NCBI GenBank assembly: GCA_026710655.1 | Contig: JAPOQN010000031.1 | Span: forward strand, 1-64,000 | Direction of reading: 5' to 3' | Length of the DNA: 64,000 bases | Source of the DNA: Chloroflexota bacterium | Lineage (GTDB): Bacteria > Chloroflexota > Dehalococcoidia > Tepidiformales > Tepidiformaceae | Shown here: positions 33,127 to 41,550 of the stretch, piece after piece | Layout: each line of letters opens with the position of its first letter | Numbering within the stretch: the stretch's first letter is position 1 | Translations under genes and position numbers: made by a program | Notes under the pieces: generated by a model | The model's input: only the letters and a program-made list of their open reading frames with translations | Told to the model about the DNA's origin: nothing | The model's database searches: none

Positions 33127-33717
33127 CTACGGCCCTCCCGGAAGGGCCCTGGCGATGCCCGTGACCTGCTCCTCGGGGAGGTGCGCGGTCGAACCCGCGG
33201 TACCCAGCGTCAGCTTCCCGTTGACCACGTCGAGCTTCGTGATTGAGCAGTTCCCCAGCTTCACCGGCACCACCCGGTCGTTGCGGATCGCCTCGCCGAT
33301 GCCCGCGCAGATGGCGATGTAGTGGCTCACCACGATCACGTCCCCGCCGTCCTCCCCCATCGCGATGAGCGTCGCCACCACCCTGCTGCGCCAGGCCTGC
33401 AGGGTCTCGTTCTGGTTGCTCCAGTGGCCGTCCATGAACGGCCCGATGATCGCCTTGCGCTCCTCGGGCGGAACCGACGGATCGAAGACCTCCGCCACCT
33501 CCTGCCGAATCTCCGGCTCAAGCCCGAACGCCTCCGCGATCGGGTCCGCGGTCTCGCGCGTCCGCCGCAAGGGCGACACCACCAGGCGCGAGGGCGTCGC
33601 GCCGCCCAGCGATCGCGCCGTGATTGCCGCCTGCTCGTGGCCCAGCGGCGCCAGCCCCGGGTCGAGGTCGTCGAGGCCCGCCGCCGCCAGCCCATGACGG
33701 ATGAGGTAGAGCGTCAC
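33127..33717 (-). CDS. histidine phosphatase family protein (phosphoglycerate-mutase-like)
   Basis: The protein has 196 residues and a GTG start. LYLIRHGLAAAG carries the catalytic Arg-His-Gly near the N-terminus, SPLRRTRETADPIAEAFG is the second phosphate-binding Arg region, and VVSHYIAICAGIG holds the C-terminal His. It hydrolyses a phosphate monoester; the substrate is not determined. It follows the CitE-like gene by 8 nt, so the two are co-transcribed. Confidence 0.88.
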   Translation of the reverse strand: MTLYLIRHGLAAAGLDDLDPGLAPLGHEQAAITARSLGGATPSRLVVSPLRRTRETADPIAEAFGLEPEIRQEVAEVFDPSVPPEERKAIIGPFMDGHWSNQNETLQAWRSRVVATLIAMGEDGGDVIVVSHYIAICAGIGEAIRNDRVVPVKLGNCSITKLDVVNGKLTLGTAGSTAHLPEEQVTGIARALPGGP

Positions 33718-33725
33718 GACGGCGC

Positions 33726-34724
33726 TCAGGAGGCGTCGCCGCTGAAGAACAGCTTCTCGACCTCGTCCGAGAGCGTCACGTTCATCAGCCGGGCGCGCTG
33801 CAGCGCTTCCCAGTAGTAGCGGTAGGTGGCGCGGTCGTGCAGGTCGCCCTCGTGCTGGATCGGGCCCCAGTCCGCCTCGAACGCCTTCAACATGATCGCC
33901 TCACCGAGCGCCACCTCGGGCGCCTCGGGCGCCATTGCGCGGGTAATCGGCTCGATCTGCGCCGGGTAGATCGACCACTGCCGCATGAACCCGAACTCCT
34001 CCCGGGCCCGCCGCGCATCGCCGTAGATGACCTCTTCGTCGCGAAGCTCCAGGGTCACGTTGTGCGCCGGCACCACGCCGTGCGCGAGCGCCGCCGCCAC
34101 GACCTCGCCCTTGGCCCGCCGGATGAGCTGGTGGTTGAACTGCCCCGGGGAGCGCATCGCCGCCGCGGGAATCGTGCCGTGGTGGGCCGAGACGAAGTCC
34201 ATCAGCCCGAAGTCGAGCACCTGCACGTTCGGCAGCGCCGCCAGCTCCCAGGCGTCGTGCAGCGCGCCGTGCGTCTCGATGAGGATGTGGATGGGAATCT
34301 CGCGGTCCACGCCCGCCTGCTGCGTGCGCTCGCGGATGTAGGCGATCATCTCGTCGCCCTGGCTCGCCTCGGTGCACTTCGGCACCGTCAGGTAGGCGAC
34401 CCGCTCGGCGGCCTCGCCGACGACGATATCGACGTCGGCCCGCCAGTGGCTGTGGGTGTAGTCGTGGATGCGGACGCCGGCCATGTTGTGCTTGTTCGCC
34501 GGACTGTTCTGCATGCGCGCAGCCATGTGCGCATGCTCGGTCTCCTCGCCCGTTGGCGCCCCGTCCTCGAGGTCCATGGTGATGTCGAAGACGCCGCCCA
34601 TCTGCTCCTGCAGCTCGAAGGCCTTCTGGATGCGCTGCTCCGTGCCCGCGAAGTGCTCGCAGGACGGAATCACGGGCATTGGCGGTTCGCCCTCGAAGAG
34701 CGCCTCGTTCGGATGTCGGGGCAT
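33726..34724 (-). CDS. CitE/HpcH-type aldolase-lyase (citrate lyase beta-like, malyl/citramalyl-CoA lyase group)
   Basis: The protein has 332 residues, with GGGAGG before ATG. The TIM-barrel family features are FDITMDLEDGAPTGEE (metal-site Asp-Leu-Glu-Asp), AGVRIHDYTH in place of the usual RVN, YLTVPKCTEASQGDEM, and ILIETHGALHDAWELA with VQVLDFGLMDF. Relatives cleave or form CoA thioesters of malate or citramalate. The exact substrate is unknown. It precedes a histidine phosphatase in a short operon. Confidence 0.85.
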   Translation of the reverse strand: MPRHPNEALFEGEPPMPVIPSCEHFAGTEQRIQKAFELQEQMGGVFDITMDLEDGAPTGEETEHAHMAARMQNSPANKHNMAGVRIHDYTHSHWRADVDIVVGEAAERVAYLTVPKCTEASQGDEMIAYIRERTQQAGVDREIPIHILIETHGALHDAWELAALPNVQVLDFGLMDFVSAHHGTIPAAAMRSPGQFNHQLIRRAKGEVVAAALAHGVVPAHNVTLELRDEEVIYGDARRAREEFGFMRQWSIYPAQIEPITRAMAPEAPEVALGEAIMLKAFEADWGPIQHEGDLHDRATYRYYWEALQRARLMNVTLSDEVEKLFFSGDAS

Positions 34725-34823
34725 GAACGCCTCCCTGACGTATCTGGTGATGGGGTTATCGCAGCGTGCGCGAGCCAGTATCGGCCCTCACCGCCCCACG
34801 GTCACGCGCGCACGTGCCTCCCG

Positions 34824-35096
34824 CTACGCCCACCCCGCCAGCGCCGCCTCGACCGCCCCCCGCACCGCTTCCGCCACCCCTGCCGGGACCGCCTCCCCCA
34901 GGTCCGTCAACCGCGCCTCGATGTACTCGCGCGCCGACTCCACGCTCGACACGTCGTCGCTCGCCGCCGCCTCCGCGACGAGCGCCCGCGCCAGGCGCAC
35001 CGGGTCGCCAGCGATGGCCGCGGACGCCTCGCCGAGATCGGCGAACGGCTCCGCGAGCATCCTCCGGAGTTGCGTGAGGCGTATCTCGTCGGACAC
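34824..35096 (-). CDS. small helical protein of unknown function
   Basis: The protein has 90 residues and a GTG start with GGCGGAGG upstream. It is alanine-rich and predicted all-helical (LTQLRRMLAEPFADLGEA, ARALVAEAAAS, AREYIEARLTDLGEAV). I recognise no family. It lies 24 nt downstream of the zinc-ribbon gene on the same strand and is probably co-transcribed with it. Confidence 0.6.
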   Translation of the reverse strand: MSDEIRLTQLRRMLAEPFADLGEASAAIAGDPVRLARALVAEAAASDDVSSVESAREYIEARLTDLGEAVPAGVAEAVRGAVEAALAGWA

Positions 35097-35120
35097 GGGG
35101 CGCCTCCGCCGCGAAGGCGG

Positions 35121-35480
35121 CTAGCGCGGGGGCGCTTCCTGCCGGGGCGGCCGGATCTTGTTGTAGCAGGTGCTGCAGTAGACGGGGCGGTCGCCGCGCG
35201 GCTGGAACGGCACTTCCGTCATCTGGCCGCAGTCGGCGCAGGCGGCGGGGTGCATCTGGCGCGGCGTCTTGCCGCCGAAGCTGGCGACGTTGCCGTAGCG
35301 CACGTACCCGTCCATCTCCTCGAGGGAGCTGCGGTTCGAGCGCCTCGCCTGGCGGCACGAAGGGCAACGCGAGGGCTCGTTCAATAGCCCCTTGTTCGCG
35401 TAGAACTCCTGCTCGCCGGCGGTGAAGGTGAAGCTGGTGCTGCAATCGCGGCAGACGATCTGCTTGTCGGCGTAGGCCAA
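35121..35480 (-). CDS. zinc-ribbon protein with three CxxC pairs
   Basis: The protein has 119 residues. The TTG at 35480 has AAGGAG 10 nt upstream, and the region further upstream is not conserved-looking. CRDC and CPSC form one ribbon around FTAGEQEFYANKGLLNEPSR; CADCGQMTEVPFQPRGDRP and CSTC form the second. The FY-x-x-KG-x-x-NEP-x-RCP and VPF-x-P-x-x-DRPVYC patterns are those of a widespread family of small zinc-ribbon proteins often annotated near cold-shock genes. Its function is not established. Confidence 0.8.
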   Translation of the reverse strand: MAYADKQIVCRDCSTSFTFTAGEQEFYANKGLLNEPSRCPSCRQARRSNRSSLEEMDGYVRYGNVASFGGKTPRQMHPAACADCGQMTEVPFQPRGDRPVYCSTCYNKIRPPRQEAPPR

Positions 35481-35566
35481 GGAATCAGGGCTCCTTCCCT
35501 GCGGGTGTCGAACCAGTGTACCAGCCGCCCCGCTACGGCTACCCTGGCCGGCTCCGCACCTGCTAT

Positions 35567-35590
35567 CCTTACTTGCCGAACATAGTAAGG
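35567..35590. promoter_or_regulatory. inverted repeat over the vapB ribosome-binding site (operator candidate)
   Basis: CCTTACT (35567-35573) and AGTAAGG (35584-35590) form a perfect 7-bp inverted repeat with a 10-nt spacer. It overlaps a TATCCT box at 35564 and the AAGGAG of vapB. The VapBC complex typically represses its operon by binding such a site. Confidence 0.6.
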
Positions 35591-35598
35591 AGCCCACC

Positions 35599-35847
35599 AT
35601 GGAAGTCGCCGCTCGCGTCAGTTCGAAGGGCCAGATCACCATTCCCCGTGCGGTTCGTGAGGCACTCGGCATCGAAGAGGGCGACGAAGTCCTGTTCCGG
35701 CTTGAGGGGCAGCGCGTGGTCATGGCGCGCACTCCCAACTTTCTGGAGCTCGCGGGCTTCGTTGACGTGCCCCTCGAGAAACGGGGCACGCCGTGGGACG
35801 AGATTCTCCGTGAGACACGGAAGGCTCGGGCCGCCGCCCGCCGATGA
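35599..35847 (+). CDS. vapB: VapB antitoxin (AbrB/SpoVT type)
   Basis: The protein has 82 residues. The AbrB domain is clear: RVSSKGQITIPRAVREALGI followed by EGDEVLFRLEGQRVVMAR. The charged C-terminal tail (RGTPWDEILRETRKARAAARR) would bind the toxin. It overlaps vapC by ATGA. A perfect inverted repeat covers its promoter and ribosome-binding site. Confidence 0.9.
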   Translation: MEVAARVSSKGQITIPRAVREALGIEEGDEVLFRLEGQRVVMARTPNFLELAGFVDVPLEKRGTPWDEILRETRKARAAARR

Positions 35848-36239
35848 CCGCCTTCCTCGACACGAACATCCTCGTCCGGCACTACTCGGGAGACCCGCCG
35901 GAGCAAGCCCGTCTGGCAACCCGTTACCTGGAGCAGGCCGACCAACTCCTCCTCCCCGACCTGATTCTTGCCGAGGTGGCCTACGTGCTGGAGTCGTACT
36001 ACAGGATGTCCCGAGGGCAGGTGGCCGCCGCCTTGCGCTCGACCCTCGCCATGCCCGCTGTCCGGGTGGCCGATCGAAACCTCCTTCAGCGCACCGTTGA
36101 GCTCTACGACTTCCAGCGCGTCGACTTCGCCGACGCCTACCTCGTGGCGAACGCAGAGCGAACCGGCGTAGGTGTCGTCGCCTCGTTCGACCGCGACATC
36201 GACCGCGTTGGCACGGTCGTGCGGGAGGAGCCCGCCTAA
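35844..36239 (+). CDS. vapC: VapC PIN-domain toxin
   Basis: The protein has 131 residues. PIN motifs are TAFLDTNILVRHYSGD, LILAEVAYVLESYY, FADAYLVANAER and ASFDRDIDRVG, giving four acidic residues for magnesium-dependent RNA cleavage. Its ATG overlaps the vapB stop by 4 nt. Confidence 0.92.
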   Translation: MTAFLDTNILVRHYSGDPPEQARLATRYLEQADQLLLPDLILAEVAYVLESYYRMSRGQVAAALRSTLAMPAVRVADRNLLQRTVELYDFQRVDFADAYLVANAERTGVGVVASFDRDIDRVGTVVREEPA

Positions 36240-36242
36240 CCC

Positions 36243-37178
36243 CTACCCCACCAGCGACGCCACCTCCGCGACTTCCTCCGCCGTCAACTGCCACTCGACC
36301 GCCGCCGCGTTCGCGTCCAGCTGTTCCGGCTTCGTCGCGCCCGAAATGACGCTCGATACGTGCGACTGCGACGCCAGCCACCCGACCGCCAGTTCGAGCA
36401 CCGTGTGCCCGCGCTCCCCGGCCCACGCCTCAAGCCGCTCCAGCGTCGCGTAGTTCTCGTCGGTCAGGACGCCCTGGGCGCGGTCGCCCCAGGCCGCCAG
36501 CCGCGTCCCCTCCGCCACCGCTTGCCCCGGACGGTACTTGCCCGTCAGGAACCCGCTCGCGAGCGGGAAGTAGGGAAGGATGCCGAGCCCGTAGTGGTTG
36601 CAGGCCGGGACGACCTCCGTCTCCACCCCCCGCTCCATCAGGTTGTAGTGGTTCTGCGCCGAGACCATCTTCGTCAGGTGGTGCCTCTCCGCCGTCCAGT
36701 GCGCCTCCGCAATCTGCCAGCCCTTGTAGTTCGAGTTGCCGATGTAGCGAACCTTGCCTGACCGCACCAGGTCGTCGAGCGCCCGCAGCGTCTCCTCGAT
36801 GGGGGTGTCCGGGTCGGGCATGTGCATCTGGTACAGGTCGATGTAGTCCGTCCCCAGGCGACGCAGGCTGTCCTCGCACGCCTCCATGATCCGGTGGCGC
36901 GAACCGCCCCGGTGCATCGGACCCTCGCCCATGGGCGCCGCGAACTTCGTCGCGATGATGACCTCGTGACGGCGCGCGCCCAGCGCCCGCCCCAGCATCT
37001 CTTCCGACGCGCCCCGGCCGTACACGTCCGCCGTATCGAACAGCGTGACACCCGCATCCAGCGCCGCGTTCGTGACCTTCTCCGCGGCCTCGTAATCGAT
37101 GCGCATGCCGAAGTTGTTGCAGCCCAGTCCCGCCAACGAGACATGCAGGCCCGACCGTCCAAGCCGCCGGTATTCCAT
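36243..37178 (-). CDS. aldo/keto reductase
   Basis: The protein has 311 residues, starting at the ATG after GGGGGA rather than the GTG 21 nt upstream. The catalytic set is visible: Asp and Tyr in FDTADVYGRGASEE, Lys in IIATKFAAP and His in YQMHMPDPDTP. The NADPH-binding C-terminus includes SVISGATKPEQLDANAAA. It reduces a carbonyl with NADPH; the substrate is unknown. It stands alone between a VapBC pair and rsfS. Confidence 0.9.
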   Translation of the reverse strand: MEYRRLGRSGLHVSLAGLGCNNFGMRIDYEAAEKVTNAALDAGVTLFDTADVYGRGASEEMLGRALGARRHEVIIATKFAAPMGEGPMHRGGSRHRIMEACEDSLRRLGTDYIDLYQMHMPDPDTPIEETLRALDDLVRSGKVRYIGNSNYKGWQIAEAHWTAERHHLTKMVSAQNHYNLMERGVETEVVPACNHYGLGILPYFPLASGFLTGKYRPGQAVAEGTRLAAWGDRAQGVLTDENYATLERLEAWAGERGHTVLELAVGWLASQSHVSSVISGATKPEQLDANAAAVEWQLTAEEVAEVASLVG

Positions 37179-37233
37179 CGTTCCCCCTGCGCCGGTCACC
37201 CCGGCGCGGCGTCGAGTATAGGTCCTGTTCGCC

Positions 37234-37581
37234 CTACCCCGTGAAGCGCACCACCGGCGTCGTCCGCCCCCACAGCTCCTCCAGCCGGTAGTAGTCCCGC
37301 TTCTCCGGCGAGAACACGTGCACGATCACGTCCCCGAAGTCGATCAGCACCCAGCCGCTCTCCCGGCGGCCCTCCTCGTGGCGCGGCGGGACCCCCGCCT
37401 CCTTGAGTTCATGCCGCAGCCGTTCCACGATGGCACTGAACTGCAGCGGGGAGTGCGCGGTTGCGAGGACGAAGTAGTCGGCGAAGCTCGACGCCTTGCC
37501 GATGTCCAGCAGCGCAATGTCCTCAGCCTGAAGCTCGGAGAGTAGATCGATGACGCGGTGGGCGAGTGGCTCGGCTTCCAG
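37234..37581 (-). CDS. rsfS: ribosomal silencing factor RsfS (Iojap family)
   Basis: The protein has about 115 residues. AHRVIDLLSELQAEDIALLD, SSFADYFVLATAHSPLQFSAI, ESGWVLIDFGDVIVHVFSPE and RDYYRLEELWG are the family hallmarks. The protein binds L14 and blocks subunit joining in starved cells. No ATG, GTG or TTG lies in frame near the family start. A CTG at 37581 has GGAG 8 nt upstream and fits the expected length, so a CTG start is proposed. An ATG at that site is in a different frame. Confidence 0.85.
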   Translation of the reverse strand: MEAEPLAHRVIDLLSELQAEDIALLDIGKASSFADYFVLATAHSPLQFSAIVERLRHELKEAGVPPRHEEGRRESGWVLIDFGDVIVHVFSPEKRDYYRLEELWGRTTPVVRFTG

Positions 37582-37632
37582 AGCGCCTGCTCCATTTCCG
37601 CCTGGTGCGGTCGGTAGGAGAATAGCACAGCC

Positions 37633-38721
37633 GTGAATCCTCCCCGTGTCGTCTGCGCCATGTCCGGCGGCGTCGATTCCTCCGTCGCCGCCGCCCTCCT
37701 CGTCGAGCAGGGCTACGACGTCGTGGGCGTCACCATGCGCCTCTGGACCGAGGAGCGCCCCGACGAGCTTCGCGGCCACCAGCAGTGCTGCAGCGTCGAA
37801 GACATCGGCGACGCCCGCCGCGTCGCCGGCCAGCTCGGTATCCGCCACTACGTCCTCAACTTCGAGGACGCCTTCCGCGAGCACGTCGTCGACCCCTTCG
37901 TCGACGAGTACGCCGCCGGCCGCACCCCCAACCCCTGCGCCCGCTGCAACGAGCACATCAAGTACCGCGCCCTCCTCGACCGCCTCCCCGCCTTCGACGC
38001 CGACCTCCTCGCGACCGGCCACTACGCCCGCGTCGCCCACGGCGAGGACGGCGCCCCCCACCGCCTCCTCAAGGGCGTCGACGAGGGCAAGGACCAGTCC
38101 TACGTCCTCTACATGCTCGATCAGGAGCAGCTCGCGAGGCTGCTGCTGCCCGTCGGCGGACTTCGCAAGCACGAGGTGCGCGAAGTCGCCCGCCGCACCG
38201 GCCTCGACGTGGCGGAGAAGCCCGACAGCGTCGAGATCTGCTTCGTCCCCGGCAACGACTACCGCTCCTTCGTCTCCGAGCGCGTCGACCCCCGCCCCGG
38301 CGAGTTGCGCGACGCCGCCGGAGCCGTGCTCGCGCAGCACGAGGGGGTCGCCGGCTTCACCGTCGGCCAGCGCAAGGGGCTCGGCATCGCGGTCGGGGAG
38401 CCCCGCTACGTGACCGCCATCGACGCCGCCACCAACGTCGTCGTCGTCGGCGAGGAGGACGACCTTTACGCCGACCACGCCGCCGTCGAGGCCGTCACCT
38501 GGGTCGCGGGCGCTGCGCCCGCACCCGGCGCGCCCATCGAGGCCAAGGCCCGCTACAAGGCCGAGGCTGCCCCCGCAGCGATCGTCGGAACCGCCGGCGA
38601 CTCCGCCACGGTCCGCTTCGACCGCCGCCAGCGCGCCCTCACCCCCGGGCAGACCATCGCCCTCTACCGCGGCGACGAAGTCCTCGGGGGTGGCACGATC
38701 GTCCGGGCATGGCGAGACTGA
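37633..38721 (+). CDS. mnmA: tRNA-specific 2-thiouridylase MnmA
   Basis: The protein has 362 residues and a GTG start. The PP-loop SGGVDSSVAA lies near the N-terminus. The two catalytic Cys are in GRTPNPCARCNEHIKY and VEICFVPGNDYRSF, and the C-terminal beta domain carries VRFDRRQRALTPGQTIALY. It thiolates U34 of the tRNAs for Lys, Glu and Gln. It is divergent from rsfS with 51 nt between the starts. Confidence 0.95.
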   Translation: MNPPRVVCAMSGGVDSSVAAALLVEQGYDVVGVTMRLWTEERPDELRGHQQCCSVEDIGDARRVAGQLGIRHYVLNFEDAFREHVVDPFVDEYAAGRTPNPCARCNEHIKYRALLDRLPAFDADLLATGHYARVAHGEDGAPHRLLKGVDEGKDQSYVLYMLDQEQLARLLLPVGGLRKHEVREVARRTGLDVAEKPDSVEICFVPGNDYRSFVSERVDPRPGELRDAAGAVLAQHEGVAGFTVGQRKGLGIAVGEPRYVTAIDAATNVVVVGEEDDLYADHAAVEAVTWVAGAAPAPGAPIEAKARYKAEAAPAAIVGTAGDSATVRFDRRQRALTPGQTIALYRGDEVLGGGTIVRAWRD

Positions 38722-38725
38722 GGGC

Positions 38726-40729
38726 GTGTCGCGAACGTTGAAGCGCTGGCTGCTGGCGAGTCTCCTGGTAGCAGCCGCCTTTCCGTTCATGGCCTCCGCC
38801 ACCACCGACGCCCAGCCCGACCCCGACCCCTCCGTGGCCGTTGCCATCCGTCTCTGGCAGAGCATCGAGGATCCGGCGACCCTTGCCATCAGCGTGCGTC
38901 CCGAGGGCGGGCAGTGGAACGATCTCGGCACCGTTCCCCTCGAACTGACCCGCCGCACCGACTCGCGCCGCTACCGCTACGGCGACATCGCGCTGGCCGG
39001 CATCGAGCTGCGCGTCTGGCAGAGCGCCGACCGCGAGCGCCACTTCATCAGCGCCCGCCGCGAGACGGGCCTCTGGGCCGACCTCGAGACCGTCCCCGTC
39101 CCCCTCCCCGGCGTGAACCTCTCCCGCACCTACCGCTACGGCAATCTCGTCGTGGCGTTCCCCACCCCCGCACCCGACCGTGCGCTCCTGGTGGCCACGG
39201 GTGGCGAACACTCGTGCGCCCTCCTCGCATCGGGCGCGGTCACCTGCTGGGGCGACAACGCCGACGGCCAGACCGACGTCCCGCCCGGCGAGTACCGCTC
39301 GCTGAGCGCGGGGGAGCGGCATACCTGCGCCCTCACCTGGTCCGCCGAGGTCGTCTGCTGGGGCGGGAACTTCAGCGGCCAGACGGATGTCCCCTCAGGC
39401 CGGTACCGCTCCGTGAGCGCCGGCTTCGCCCACACCTGCGCCGTGGGGCGCACCGGCCGCGCGGTCTGCTGGGGCGCGAACGGCAACGGCCAGGGCGACG
39501 CCCCGCGGGGGTCGTACCTCTCTCTGAGCGCGGGCAACGCCCACACCTGCGGACTGCTCACCTCGGGCGCGGCGGAGTGCTGGGGCGACAACGCCCGGGG
39601 ACAGGCCGATGCTCCCTCCGGGGCCTTCCGCACGGTGCGGGCGGGCAACGAACACACCTGCGGCCTGCGCGACTCGGGCCGCCTTGTGTGTTGGGGCGAC
39701 ACCCACTGGCGAGATGCCCCTGCCGGTCCCTACCGCTCCCTGGGCGCCGGCGATGGCTTCACCTGCACCCTGGACTCGTCCGGAGATGTGCGTTGCCGGG
39801 GGAGCCTTGTCGAGAACCTGTCGGGCAACTATCGCTCCCTGAGCGTGGTGGGCGGCAGCCACGCCTGCGCCGTGGATGAGTCTGGCGGCGTCACCTGCTG
39901 GGCGAACCCCGTCGACAGCAGCGCCGCCGAGGCGCCCGCCGGGACGTACCTGGCGGTGAGCGCGGGCCACCTGCACACCTGCGCCCTCGGCCAGTCGGGC
40001 GACCTCTCCTGCTGGGGGGCGGACGTTTCCGCCACAACGCAGGCCCCGAACGGGGCCTACCGCAGCATCAGCTCGGGGCCCTGGCACAGCTGCGTGCTCG
40101 GCGGGACCGGAAGCGCGGCCTGCTGGGGCGAGGACGTCGGTGGCGGCACCGAGCCGCCTTCGGACCGCTACCGTTCCATCAGCGTCGGCTTCGGACACAC
40201 CTGCGCCGTCGATGCCTCCAACAGGCTCGCCTGCTGGGGCCTGGACCAGTTTGGCCAGTCGAGCCCGCCCTCGGGGCGCTATCGCTCCGTCAGCGCCGGC
40301 GACGCGCACACCTGCGCCATCGGCGCCGCCTACGACCTCGCCTGCTGGGGGGGCAACTGGCACGGCCAGCTCGATGCGCCTTCGGGCCGCTACCGATCCG
40401 TCAGCGCGGGCGGCGGTTTCGCCTGCGCGCTCGGCGAGTCGCGAGACATCGCCTGCTGGGGCGACAACGCCTACGGCAAGACCGACCCGCCCGAGGGCAG
40501 TTACGAGTCCCTCAGCGCCGGTTGGCGTCACGCCTGCGCCGTCACGACCACCGGCGAGGTGGCCTGCTGGGGACAGAACAACCATGGCCAGACCGATGCC
40601 CCCTCGGGGACCTACCGCTCCGTCAGCGCGGGCGGCTTCCACACATGCGCCCTGCGCGACACCGGCGAAGTGGTCTGCTGGGGCCACCTCCCCCACGCCA
40701 AGACGCGCCCTCCCGCCGAGATTCAGTAG
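38726..40729 (+). CDS. secreted RCC1/BLIP-II-like beta-propeller protein with 14 repeats and two copies of an unrecognised domain
   Basis: The protein has 667 residues. The GTG at 38726 lies just after mnmA, and a signal peptide starts there (VSRTLKRW, hydrophobic to about 20, cleavage near ASATTDA). Residues about 38-150 hold two copies of the domain shared with 3677 and 4273 (VAIRLWQSIEDP with RYRYGDIAL; IELRVWQSADRE with YRYGNLVV). Residues about 152-667 are 14 repeats of about 37 residues, with consensus YRSVSAG, then HTCAL, then CWG and GQTDAPSG. Nearly every repeat has one Cys in HTCA and one in CWG, which suggests a disulfide per blade outside the cytoplasm. Fourteen repeats would make two seven-bladed propellers. 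The ligand is unknown. Confidence 0.85.
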   Translation: MSRTLKRWLLASLLVAAAFPFMASATTDAQPDPDPSVAVAIRLWQSIEDPATLAISVRPEGGQWNDLGTVPLELTRRTDSRRYRYGDIALAGIELRVWQSADRERHFISARRETGLWADLETVPVPLPGVNLSRTYRYGNLVVAFPTPAPDRALLVATGGEHSCALLASGAVTCWGDNADGQTDVPPGEYRSLSAGERHTCALTWSAEVVCWGGNFSGQTDVPSGRYRSVSAGFAHTCAVGRTGRAVCWGANGNGQGDAPRGSYLSLSAGNAHTCGLLTSGAAECWGDNARGQADAPSGAFRTVRAGNEHTCGLRDSGRLVCWGDTHWRDAPAGPYRSLGAGDGFTCTLDSSGDVRCRGSLVENLSGNYRSLSVVGGSHACAVDESGGVTCWANPVDSSAAEAPAGTYLAVSAGHLHTCALGQSGDLSCWGADVSATTQAPNGAYRSISSGPWHSCVLGGTGSAACWGEDVGGGTEPPSDRYRSISVGFGHTCAVDASNRLACWGLDQFGQSSPPSGRYRSVSAGDAHTCAIGAAYDLACWGGNWHGQLDAPSGRYRSVSAGGGFACALGESRDIACWGDNAYGKTDPPEGSYESLSAGWRHACAVTTTGEVACWGQNNHGQTDAPSGTYRSVSAGGFHTCALRDTGEVVCWGHLPHAKTRPPAEIQ

Positions 40730-40738
40730 GCGCCCCGC

Positions 40739-41164
40739 CTACAGGGGATTGCGCCAGCGCACCCCGGGAAAGCGTGCGAAGTCAGCGTCGTTCGAGTGCA
40801 CCTCGGCCTGGTGTTCGATCGCCAGGGCCGCGACGTGTGCGTCGTTCACGAGGTTCCCGCCCACGCCGGTGGCCGCCAGTGCCCGCCGCATCAGCCTGAG
40901 ATGGTCCCGTCCCGGCTCCACGGGCGACACGTGCGGCAAGCGGAACCACTCCTCGACCGTGTCAATGGCTAGATCGGGAGGTGCCGGTTGCCCCATCACG
41001 TGGGGGCCGGTCACAAGGCGAACGAAACCAGTGGCGACCGACCATGGGACTCCGACCGGCTCGTTGCCGCCCAGGAGCGCGCTCCACCAGCGGCGGGCCC
41101 CTTCGTGGTTGGGCGAACCGTCGTTGTAGGCGTAGAGGAGCAGGTTGAGGTCCGGGATGATCAC
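40739..41164 (-). CDS. VapC-type PIN-domain toxin
   Basis: The protein has 141 residues. MIIPDLNLLLYAYND holds the first Asp, and VNDAHVAALAIEHQAEVHSND with ADFARFPGVRWRNPL gives the later acidic residues, the pattern of the TA-associated PIN subgroup ending FPGVRWxNP. Its ATG overlaps the stop of the upstream antitoxin by 4 nt. Confidence 0.88.
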   Translation of the reverse strand: MIIPDLNLLLYAYNDGSPNHEGARRWWSALLGGNEPVGVPWSVATGFVRLVTGPHVMGQPAPPDLAIDTVEEWFRLPHVSPVEPGRDHLRLMRRALAATGVGGNLVNDAHVAALAIEHQAEVHSNDADFARFPGVRWRNPL

Positions 41165-41445
41165 CCCTGCATTTTCCTCAGGATCTCTTGCGTTTCGAGC
41201 TCGGCGTCGATCTCTTTCAACTTCAGCGGGTCAACGCCGGGTGCAAAGCCGCTGGCGATGGGCTTCACCCGGAAAACGGGCCGCTCCTCGTCGGAGGAAG
41301 GCGGTTCCCCTTCCTCGTCGGGGGTGTCCGACAGACCACGACGCAGGACTTCGTTCACGACCTGTTTGAACGGCTTCTCAAGGAGTCGAGCGCGTTCCTT
41401 CAGCGTCGCGACGATATCTTCGTCCAGCGTCAACGTTGTTCGCAT
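41161..41445 (-). CDS. ribbon-helix-helix antitoxin (VapB-type)
   Basis: The protein has 94 residues. The N-terminus MRTTLTLDEDIVATLKERAR is a typical ribbon-helix-helix DNA-binding start, and KPFKQVVNEVLRRGL is its second helix. The C-terminal half (VKPIASGFAPGVDPLKLKEI) matches antitoxins paired with this PIN subgroup. It is the first gene of the pair. Confidence 0.88.
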   Translation of the reverse strand: MRTTLTLDEDIVATLKERARLLEKPFKQVVNEVLRRGLSDTPDEEGEPPSSDEERPVFRVKPIASGFAPGVDPLKLKEIDAELETQEILRKMQG

Positions 41446-41550
41446 GGAACTATCCTGCTGGATTGCCGCCCGGATGTCCAGAGGGGTCCCAACGAACCCT
41501 GCTGCGCAACTGTCGACGGACCCGCCAGCCCCCTGCTATCCTTCCCTTGC

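Noticed and set aside
37581-38958. Large N-terminal extension of the rsfS frame across mnmA
   Set aside because: The extension is antisense to mnmA and shows only Gly/Val/Asp-rich shadow composition. RsfS proteins are about 115 residues long.
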